Source: Bugula neritina
Lineage: Eukaryota > Bryozoa > Gymnolaemata > Cheilostomatida > Bugulidae
Direction: 5' to 3'
Assembly: GCA_964035545.1 (NCBI GenBank)
Contig: OZ037768.1
Location: forward strand, 15,562,175-15,626,174
Length of the DNA: 64,000 nucleotides
In this document: one piece after another, positions 56,510 to 64,000 of the stretch
Numbering within the stretch: the stretch's first letter is position 1
Layout: every line of letters starts with the position of its first letter
Made by a program: the position numbers and the translations under genes
The notes under the pieces: model-generated
What the model saw: the letters and a program-made list of their open reading frames with translations, nothing else
Database searches by the model: none
Told to the model about the DNA's origin: nothing

Positions 56510-56928
56510 TGTAGTGAATTTCACAATTCACTATATTATGGGGGTCAACTTAAACAAAGCTACTACACCAGGTTATTTACGTTATGACAAGTTTATTATT
56601 TACAAGATACAAGAAACTCTAATTACTGCTAACATGAATTGAAACGATTACATAATAAGTGAGCCTTTACACACAACTACTCTAAATAAAGTCCCAAGCT
56701 GCTCTGCCCAGCTAGCTACTCAGCGGGCTTCCACTACGAGTAGCTAGCTCCACCTGCTACCAATTAGCATATCAGTCCTGATTGGTTGTTACTAGTGGTG
56801 CCACTGCCGACCATAGATACAAGTCGCTGGAGGTCGATGTAGTCAATCTCCACAATAGCATACAATATAGAGTCGACCCCTTTCGATATAATAACTAACA
56901 GTCAATTGCACCATTGAAATCCATTACA
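56510..56928 (-). repeat. 3' LTR of G3, 419 bp
   Basis: Plus strand TGTAGTGAATTTCAC...GAAATCCATTACA. It matches the 5' LTR start at 63725 over the visible part and the solo LTR at 41996. On the minus strand AATAAA lies near 56,592, and the inner flank GGTAGGTGTGGCGAG is a polypurine-like primer. Confidence 0.92.
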
Positions 56929-58263
56929 CTCGCCACACCTACCGAAAGGTACACTCTATGATTAATGCTTGCATGACAACATTATAAAATAAAAATAAAA
57001 GATTAAAAAGTAGACAGGAATAAGAGAACACAAAATAGCATAATCAAAGTGATTTACATGACATTATTGGCCTATCGCAGGGTCGAAGTGTCTCTCACCC
57101 GATAATGTAAGGCAGCATGAACATAGTAGGGGAAGGAGATGTACTGTATCACATTCACATAGTACGAACCCAGCAATGGGTGGCGTCGGGAAGCCACCAG
57201 AAGCATGATGGCTACAAGTGCGAAGGAATCTCCGCAAAGGGGGAGAAAAGAAAGGGAGGTTGACTGGTCTCTTTCGAGAGGGTCGTGTCAAATACCAACA
57301 TCCACACTAATCACCGTCGAATTCCCAAAGGGGGGAATTTAAGGTTTCTTCATCTTGACTTTTACATTTAATTATTAACTTCATGCAGGATTCTTTAATA
57401 TTACTTGTTACTTATTATTATTATTACGATGTCGCTATGGCGAAAAGAAAGAAGAACTGCTCTGTCTAGTGGTATCCCTCTTTGCAGTATTATTACGTCG
57501 ATACGTCGTCGCTAGGACGAAAAGAGAGAAGAGCTATTGTGCCTGATTACATATCTCTTTGCAGTAGTGTTACGTCGATACGTCGTCGCTAGGACGAAAA
57601 GAGAGAAGAACTCTTCTGTTTAGTTGCCTCTCTGCACCGTGCTGTTGTGGGGCACCATCCGCCACGACAGTCACCAGAATTGCTATTATGGCGCTACAAA
57701 AATCAAGTCAAGCAGTCAGCATCGCAGTCGACAAATAATGTGATGAATGATGGGTGACTGCGCGACGGTGGTGCCAGGAGAAAGAAGTATGCTCCGCCAT
57801 TAAAGTCTCACCTGCAACAGAATGCCAGAAACTGTTGAAGGGGTTTTCACCTGGTCAGTACGACACCTCGACTGAGTCTCGCAATCTACTAACCACTGAT
57901 TATTATTAAATCATGCGGTCGACTGCCTCACTCAAGTCGTCAGTGAAATCACCTGACTTGGGAAACCAGCTTTATCGTTATGATAAAACGAGACTGATTT
58001 AAAGCTATCAGCTTGAATTCTATTTAAATAATAGAATTATACTAGTAGACTTACTATAGGACAGCCACGGCGTTAGTCTGCTGCCCACTTAGGCCACGTA
58101 GTACGCCAGCCTGCCAAGTACATGCGTGCACGTTGGCAGTTGAAATAGAAAAGAACGCTCTTCGCAGTAAAAGTGATTACATAATACTCCCTTCACTAGC
58201 GAGCTGGCTTCGCTCTTTTCTTCACCCCCGGTGGTGTTATATTTACACCACTGGGTAGGCAAC
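56929..58263 (-). other. G3 3' non-coding region
   Basis: 1.3 kb between the pol stop and the 3' LTR. Besides the 77-bp repeats I see no domain-bearing frame; minus-strand frames at 57064-57291 and 58089-58298 are short and featureless. This is where an envelope-like gene would lie in some relatives, but none is recognisable. Confidence 0.65.
57421..57650. repeat. Three tandem 77-bp repeats with TACGTCGATACGTCG motifs
   Basis: GTCGCTA recurs at 57431, 57508 and 57585, exactly 77 bp apart. Each unit has GACGAAAAGAGAGAAGA-type sequence and ATCTCTTTGCAGTA. Units two and three are very similar, the first is more diverged. Confidence 0.88.
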
Positions 58264-59613
58264 TCACAGTTGCGTCTCCTTATATTTCGGAAACGCAACT
58301 CTCAATTGCTCGCCGCCCCAGATTTCTTTTATGATAGCTGATGGATGTTTTTCCACTGCATCACACAAGAAATCTTTTAAATAAGATGGAGGCACCCTAG
58401 TGCGTTGCCTACGCTCCAACTGCACTGGGGAAGTTGCTATGACTGGTGACTCTTCCACCACGGGTGGTGTCGCCAGTACGGGGGGGTTCACCAGTACGGG
58501 TGGTCCTCCCCCAGCTGCCTTTCTCTCATGATTTTGAGGAGTTTCCATCTCATCCGGGGCAATGGGCCTGTCGACCGGCTCCACAGGTGGTGGGGTCGGC
58601 TCAGACAGGTCTTCTGGTGTGTCGGCCTCCTCCTCCTGGGGTGGACGTGGCCGGGGCGGGTCGGGCGGCGCGTCAGCCGCCCTGTCCTGATCTTGCAGTA
58701 TCTCCTCGATCTCTCTATACGCCATGCCTCGCCCCCTCATAGGAGGGCGTCTAGCGGGCTCTAAGAGAGGAGGTGCTTGACCTGCTGCATCAGGACTCGC
58801 CCAGTGAGGTTTCAGCCGTGCCTCGTTCTGGACTGACACTTGTCCAGACCGTTCCACTTTATAGGTGTGATTTGGCATCACCTTAATCACGCAGAAGGAA
58901 CCACGAACTTCGGCTGCAACTTGGCTGCCTGTCCGCGTCGCCGGCGATGACTGGTCATCCAGACCCAGTCTCCCACCTTGTACAAGGGGGGGGGGGTCGT
59001 CAGAGTCACCACTTCTGACCTGCCATTGCTGCTCACGTAGCACCACGTGAGCCGTCCCTATGCGTTTTACGAGCTCGTCCACGTAATCGTGGACGTTGCT
59101 CTCGGGAGCCGGAACATGATAGGTTACGTGCTCAGGAACCCTGGTTTCTCTCCCCAGCATGAGAAAATTAGGGGTCTCCAGTGTACTGGAGTGAGGGGTA
59201 CTGCGGTGAACTCGCATGATCTGCGGCAGCACCATGTCCCACTCTTCCTGGCTCCTACCGATAAGCAGGCTTCTCAGTGAGTCCCCTAGCATTCGGTTGT
59301 TCCGCTCCACAACCCTGTTCCCTTGCGGGTGATACGGGGTTGTCCGACTCTGGTTTACCCCCCACATTTTACAGAGATCGCTCAGAAGTTGCGACTGAAA
59401 CTGGGCGCCTTGATCAGAGTGTATCTGTTCCGGCAAGCCGAAAGAGCAGAACACCTGCTGACCCAAGGCTCTGGCCACCGAGGGGGCCGACGCATCTGGA
59501 ATAACCAGTGCATCAGCCCACCGCGTGAAATGGTCAGTTAGCACCAGTATCCAGTTATTACCTCTTGCTGTTGTGGGCATGGGCCTACCAGATCTACAGC
59601 AGCTACCTGCCAC
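58264..59613 (-). pseudogene. G3 integrase core, C-terminal domain and proline-rich tail
   Basis: From WILVLTDHFTRWADAL the frame carries the second catalytic Asp (IHSDQGAQFQSQ) and Glu (NRVVERNNRML), a segment VMPNHTYKVERSGQ typical of the integrase C-terminal domain of this group, and a ~170-residue tail rich in Pro and Glu ending LERRQRTRVPPSYLKDF...KYKETQL. It is separated from the preceding pol frame by a one-base shift in the VDLVGP region near 59,575. The stop is TGA at 58264-58266. Confidence 0.87.
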
Positions 59614-61124
59614 GGACGACCGGCATGGAGGCGACGCCTCCCTGCGGTCTCATTGGGGCGGCCATGCTTGCTAGCTTGGCACACCTCGCACTTCCGCACC
59701 CGGAGTCGGACATCCCGGGTCATACCGGGCCAAAACCACTGGAGTTGAAGAAACCTGGTCACCCGGCTAGCTCCCGCGTGAGCTTGCCTATGGGTGTCCC
59801 AGATCAACTCCCGCCTCAGAGCGGACGGGCAGACTACCCTCTCTCGTTCATTGCGATTGGTGCCGGCTGCCAATGTTATCGTTAGCAGCCCATCGCTGTT
59901 GAACCGGAGGGAGTCCCAGCGGTCACAGAAGTACTTAAACTCTGCACTTTTCACTCGCTGTTTGGCCTCACTCGGCCGCCGTCCCTTTTTCTTGGCCCGG
60001 ACAAGGTCAGCTACCACCCCTGGTAGCGTAGCCTGGAGCCGACACAGCTCCCTGACGTTCCTGAGCAGCGTGGGGTTTGCGTAAAGGTTGTTAACAGCTT
60101 CGTTAAGGGATTCGGACAGGAGTTGCCATTCTTCCCAGCTGTATACACCCGCTTTCCCCAACTGTGCTTCAACGTCCGAGCGAGGGGGTCCACCATCCCT
60201 GCGCTCGATATTCTGGCACTGCTTACACCCATCTGCCTGGCGGCGGCTGAGTCCATCGGCATTACCGTGTTTCTTACCGGGTCGATGTTCGATCCGATAA
60301 GAAAACTCTGCCAGGATCTCCAGCCAGCGCGCTACTTGGCTTGATGGTTCCGCCAGTCGACACAGCCATATCAAAGACGCATGATCCGTCCTAAGCCGGA
60401 ATGTACGCCCGTATAGATATGGTCTAAAGTGTTTGACCGCCTTGACTACTGCCAAGAGTTCCCTCCTGGTTGTACAGTAGTTCTTCTCAGGCGTGGACAG
60501 GGCTTTGCTATAGTAAGCCACCACCACCTCGCGACCATCTTGGACTTGTGACAGCACAGCCCCCACATTATGGTTACTGGCATCAGTATCCAAAATGTAC
60601 TCCTTCGCAGGGTCAGGATACGCCAAGATGGGTGCTTCCACCAGGCGATCCTTCAGGTGGTCAAATGCCTTCTGCTCGGCCTGTGTCCACTGCCATCGCA
60701 CCCCTTTTGCTGCCAACCGATTTAACGGCTGTGCAATTCCGGCGAAGTCTGGTATGTACTGACGATAGTACCTTACCAGTCTCAGGAGTGCCCGCAATTC
60801 AAGGAGGTCGACAGGAACAGCCCAATCCCTCACAGCCCGTACCTTCTCGGGGTCGGTAGCGACCCCGTCTCGACCAACTACGTGGCCCAGGTACTTAACC
60901 TCGCGTTGCAGTAATGCACATTTAGAGGGCTTGAGCTTCAGACCAGCAGCTCCAAGTCTGTCAAACACCTCCCTGAGTCGACTGACATGTGTGTCGAAGT
61001 CGGGGGAGATGACAATGACGTCATCGAGATATATGAGCAAGGTCTTCCAGTGCAGCCCATTCAGGACCTGCTCCATGAGTCGCTGGAAGGTGGTTGGTGC
61101 GGGCGTAAGTCTGAATGGCAACAC
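59538..61124 (-). pseudogene. G3 reverse transcriptase (C-terminal part), RNase H and integrase zinc domain
   Basis: A 528-codon frame starting behind a TGA that replaces the Trp in GLWKWK. Motifs: LLIYLDDVIVISPDF (RT catalytic box), YILDTDASNHNVGAVLS, RRELLAVVKAVKHFR, RTDHASLIWL and NADGLSRR (RNase H), then HRQAHAG ... CEVCQASKHG (integrase HHCC) and the first catalytic Asp in AAVDLVGP. The RNase H domain is complete here and shows what is missing from the 47765-50907 frame. The frame then runs out of phase and stops at 59538. Confidence 0.88.
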
Positions 61125-61127
61125 CTT

Positions 61128-61799
61128 TCATTTCCAGAGCCCATCTCGCGTTATAAACGCGGCCTTGTCCTGTGCTTCAGGACTCAGGGGCACCTGCCAA
61201 TACCCGCTTAACAAGTCCAACGTGCTGAACAACATGCTACCAGCTAAGGCATCGAGTGACTCATCGATCCTAGGAAGAGGGTAAGCGTCCTGGATGGTCA
61301 CGCTGTTCAGCCTGCGATAATCAACGCAAAACCTCCAGCTCCCATCCTTTTTCCAAACCAGGACGACTGGAGAACTCCAGGCCCCATGGCCTGGCTCAAT
61401 CAGGTCCCGGTTCAGAAGGTCTTGCACCTGACGGCTCACTTCTCTCTTTTTCTCAGGACCTAACCGGCGGGTCGGCTGCCGGATGGGCGCCGTCTCCGCC
61501 GTCAGGGGTATCTCATGACAGACAGTTTTAGTCAGACCCATGTCATGGTCGCCGCAACTGAACACGTCCTTGTACTCAGAGAGTAGCCGCGCTATCACCC
61601 GGCGTTCTCGCTTGCTCTCACAGCCATCACAGGCATCCTCGTACAACTCCGCTACGTGTTCAGGCACCGGCCTCCTGCCGTCTCTAGTGGGTACCCCATG
61701 GGCTTCGTCCGCCGTCTCCAGCGCGGGCCCTACATCCTCCTCCTGTACGGAGTGGAACTTCCCCATTAGAGACCCAGCCTGCAATTCTACCGGCTCCAA
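61128..61799 (-). pseudogene. G3 linker and reverse transcriptase N-terminal part
   Basis: The frame holds the linker (LQAGSLMGKFHSVQEEDVGP), RQPTRRLGPEKKREV, and RT motifs SWRFCVDYRRLNSVTIQDAYPLPRIDESLDALAG and STLDLLSGYWQVPLSP. It ends at the TGA 61125-61127 and is in the same frame as the next part. Upstream, near 61,800, a shift lies in a T/A homopolymer run between CVNPF and the following Glu-Pro-Val. Confidence 0.85.
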
Positions 61800-61911
61800 A
61801 AAAAGGGTTTACGCACTGGACCAGGAACTCCCCCCGCTCATCCAGCCTATTCAGACTGTTAATGAGCTGGACGCCCCCCAGTGCACCTTCCACCACTCCT
61901 AACTCGGAGAT

Positions 61912-62496
61912 TTAACTACAGTTCACTCTGCAGAAAACTGTAGCCCGGGAGCGCCCAGGTACAGTGCAACGCTGTACCACCTGCACTCCCCCCACCAAGG
62001 GTCGGCCAAATCGGTCGACACAGGCCAGCTCACGCTCGGCCATCACTACCGCCGACTTACTAATGTCAATGTAGCACCTGTGTCGCTTCAGAAATGGCAT
62101 GCCCAAGATGGCGTCCTCCTTGAGTTGACTGACGATGAAGGCCTCACTAATCGTCTGATCACGGACTCTACCAGTCAACTGGATTACCCCATAAAAAAGA
62201 ATACACGACCCGTCCGCCAACGTGCCGTGTTCCCCTTCATATGGTTCTAGGCTAGCCCTGTCCTTGGCACTGAGAGTGTCGAATAGACGCCGACTCAGTA
62301 GGTTTGTGGTGCACCCAGTATCCAACAGGAATGTGACAGCTTTCCCAGCAAGTTTGCCGGGGAGGAAATAGCTGCTTCCATATGGCTGAGCGCTCACTGA
62401 GCGGTTCGTCTCTTGAGGTGACACCTCATGTGCATGAAGTTGGGGATGCACCTGTGCTTTTCGGTTGCGAGGGGGTCGTCGACGTTGCGTGGGCAA
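61912..62496 (-). pseudogene. G3 aspartic protease
   Basis: A 194-codon frame with SYFLPGKLAGKAVTFLLDTGCTTNLLSRRLF (DTG active site), LADGSCILFYGVIQLTG and AILGMPFLKRHRCYIDISKS, ending with VNCS and a TAA where relatives continue in frame into the linker. The protease itself looks complete, but its polyprotein context is broken on both sides. Confidence 0.85.
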
Positions 62497-62518
62497 TCAG
62501 GTTACATCTCGGTCTTGC

Positions 62519-62725
62519 TCACACACGGGCAGCCGAGTGAATTCTCGGACTGATGCTCGTGTGGGCAACCGAAGAAAATCTCTGTCGCTCCCACTCGTCG
62601 TTCACTCCCTCATCAAGCAAACCTTCAAAGCGGTTTTTGAGTGCCCAAGCCAGAGGTTTTGGTAGGCCTTGCAGCCTACTAACTCTCCTTGGGGCTTGCC
62701 ACTCTGACGAAGGCGGCTTTCTCAC
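62519..62725 (-). pseudogene. G3 pol N-terminal segment
   Basis: The frame holds EWQAPRRVSRLQGLPKPLAWALKNRFEG, homologous to the RRSRRPQGLPDPPAW module of family A. It is in the -1 frame relative to gag, as expected for frameshift expression, and is separated from the protease frame by a stop and a shift at about 62,500. Confidence 0.78.
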
Positions 62726-62771
62726 CCGGTGGGGTTTGGGCCTTGGCCTCTGCCTTGGGGGGTTAAACTGG

Positions 62772-62815
62772 GGCCCACGGCCGGCGGAAGTTACCGTGGG
62801 TCATTGCTGTTTAAC
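62772..62815 (-). promoter_or_regulatory. Putative -1 ribosomal frameshift signal, G3 gag-pol junction
   Basis: On the minus strand GTTAAAC (62815-62809) lies in gag phase as G-TTA-AAC, then a 6-nt spacer, then GACCCACGGT (62802-62793), an 11-nt loop and GCCGTGGGCC (62781-62772). Eight Watson-Crick pairs, one U-G and one mismatch form. Compared with family A, the U-G pair at position 4 is C-G here. Confidence 0.8.
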
Positions 62816-63663
62816 TGCCTCCCACTAGCGCGGGGGCAACTTCGTATGAAGTGCCCACCACTACCACAGCCCCAGCATACGGGGCGGCGCCTGTCGTCAA
62901 CAGCTACCGACGACCTTCTGGGTCGCTCGGCTGTCGACTGCTGGCGCAGTTGCCTGATCTTGGCTAGCAGTTCTCGAACCAAGCTTGTGGTCAAGCTAGT
63001 CGGTTTGTCGGCTGCTGCCGAGGCGACATGTACAGCTGTCTTCGCCGGCGACGTCGACACCTCGTCGTCTGCTCCGACCTGCTGTACTGTCGCACCAGGT
63101 CGACTCGCACTGTCGGCTTGGAAATAGGCGTTCCCAAGCCTTAGGGCTCTCTCCATAGTCTCAACTTCGGCCACCAGCAGATGCTGTTTCAGACCGAGGT
63201 TGTTAATAGACTGGAGGGATGCATCCAGTGCTAAGCTCTGTCGACTATCAGCAGGCAAGTCGCCGTAGGCGATTTGTGCCAGTCGTTCGACTACAGTAGC
63301 ATGCTCTCGCAGGTTGGTCTTAGGATTTCTCCTAAGCCCCTGGGGTTGCACGCGAGCATCTCGAGCGGTTAATCCAAACCGAGCTCGTAATGCTTCAAAT
63401 ATGTCACCGACATTCTGGCTTATCCCATAGGGTTTAGCCGGCCCTGTCAGACATAACCGTAGCTGGATCAGAGTAACCCTATTCGGCCATCTGCAGATGG
63501 CCGCCACATCACTAAACTCAGTGATGAATTGCTCCACATCTTCTTCCCCTGAGAAGATGGGAGCCCGCAAGTGGTACCTGTCCATAGGCAGCACTGGGCC
63601 GCCTATGTGATCCTCCTCTACTGCTGCCGGTTCCTGTCCGGGCGCGTCCTCCTCGTCGGCCAT
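62791..63663 (-). CDS. G3 gag polyprotein
   Basis: 290 codons starting at an ATG (MADEEDAPGQEP) 61 bases from the LTR edge. It contains EEDVEQFITEFSDVAAICRWP, RLAQIAYGDLPADSRQS, MERALRLGNAYFQ and an intact zinc knuckle CWGCGSGGHFIRSC. The frame is undamaged and ends TAA in the frameshift hairpin. Length and motif order equal those of the family A gag. Role: particle formation and RNA binding. Confidence 0.9.
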   Translation of the reverse strand: MADEEDAPGQEPAAVEEDHIGGPVLPMDRYHLRAPIFSGEEDVEQFITEFSDVAAICRWPNRVTLIQLRLCLTGPAKPYGISQNVGDIFEALRARFGLTARDARVQPQGLRRNPKTNLREHATVVERLAQIAYGDLPADSRQSLALDASLQSINNLGLKQHLLVAEVETMERALRLGNAYFQADSASRPGATVQQVGADDEVSTSPAKTAVHVASAAADKPTSLTTSLVRELLAKIRQLRQQSTAERPRRSSVAVDDRRRPVCWGCGSGGHFIRSCPRASGRQLNSNDPR

Positions 63664-63702
63664 CTTCTTTCTACTCCCTGGCTAGGAGCATTTGTATTAA
63701 GT

Positions 63703-63723
63703 GGAATCCCACTGCTGCCACTA
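63703..63723 (-). other. Primer binding site of G3 (tRNA-Leu type)
   Basis: The minus strand reads TAGTGGCAGCAGTGGGATTC just after the LTR end, the same site as in G1 and G2 with TAG for the initial TGG. Confidence 0.75.
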
Positions 63724-63724
63724 C

Positions 63725-64000
63725 TGTAGTGAATTTCACAATTCACTATGTTATGGGGGTCGACTTAAACAAAGCTACTACACCAGGTTATTTACGTTAT
63801 GACAAGTTTATTTTTTACAAGATACAAGAAACTCTAATTACTGCTAACATGAATTGAAACGATTACATAATAAGTGAGCCTTTACACACAACTACTCTAT
63901 ATGAAGTCCCAAGCTGCTCTGCCCGGCTAGCTACTCAGCGCGCTTCCACTACGAGTAGCTAGCTCCACCTGCTACCAATTAGCATATCAGTCTTGATTGG
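63725..64000 (-). repeat. 5' LTR of G3, incomplete at window end
   Basis: Matches 56510-56785 almost base for base over the 276 bases present (TGTAGTGAATTTCACAATTC...). By eye a handful of differences are seen (e.g. CTATGTTATG for CTATATTATG, CTATATGAAG for CTAAATAAAG). The rest lies beyond 64000. Confidence 0.93.

Larger units (their letters stand above)
56510..64000 (-). mobile_element. Gypsy-type element G3 on the minus strand (5' LTR cut by window end)
   Basis: On the minus strand: 5' LTR (from beyond 64000 to 63725), primer site, gag, frameshift signal, protease, RT, RNase H, integrase, a proline-rich tail, 1.3 kb non-coding with 77-bp repeats, and 3' LTR (56928-56510). All expected domains are present, but pol is broken by at least two in-frame stops and two frameshifts. 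It is closer to family A than to G1 in gag-pol layout. No envelope-like frame was found. Confidence 0.92.

Noticed and set aside
56929-58263. Envelope-like gene of G3
   Set aside because: No long frame, signal peptide or membrane segment is visible in this region.

Overview
This window reads as repeat-dense nuclear DNA from an animal. The evidence is a BEL/Pao-class retrotransposon (a metazoan-restricted superfamily), several Ty3/Gypsy-type elements, TIR-bounded non-autonomous elements and more than 20 kb of short-period satellite DNA. I see no host gene, tRNA gene, rRNA gene, CRISPR array or bacterial operon. The species cannot be named from the sequence; a marine or other invertebrate is only a guess. 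No database search was possible, so family names rest on visible motifs and element structure.

Layout. 1-17,335: a satellite of ~10/20-bp subunits (satA; higher-order units ~127-149 bp, then ~117.5 bp at 16,775-17,335), interrupted by a complete, young BEL/Pao element (3,783-12,193, TSD GTACC) and a 758-bp TIR element (12,871-13,628). 17,336-30,003: a second satellite (satB; decamers like CTGAAATATA and CTGTAACATA) holding a 2,566-bp tandem duplication, each copy carrying a 423-bp TIR element, and a TTAA-flanked TIR element (29,101-29,869). 30,004-31,770: a decayed protein-coding repeat, found again in opposite orientation at about 54,890-56,280. 31,775-43,505: a satellite of reverse polarity (satC), with two solo LTRs and a truncated minus-strand Gypsy element (36,478-41,900), beyond which the satellite polarity flips. 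43,506-52,754: a mosaic plus-strand Gypsy element, family A - family B - family A. 52,755-56,509: AT-rich DNA with a G-quadruplex-type run. 56,510-64,000: a further Gypsy element on the minus strand, whose 5' LTR runs off the window.

How the parts work together. The coding capacity is retrotransposon gag and pol. BEL uses one long gag-pol frame, broken in the integrase by a 55-bp fold-back palindrome. In the Gypsy elements gag and pol are in different frames. At three gag-pol junctions (44,872; 47,758; 62,815 minus) I find the same arrangement: a slippery heptamer in the gag phase (TTTAAAC, TTTAAAC, GTTAAAC), exactly 6 nt of spacer, and a 10-bp stem with an 11-nt loop, with pol in the -1 frame. 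This is the most interesting functional signal in the window. Primer binding sites of the Gypsy elements all look complementary to a tRNA-Leu 3' end. Most element copies carry stops, frameshifts, deletions or nested insertions; the least damaged long frame is the family A pol (47,765-50,907), which lacks its RNase H segment.
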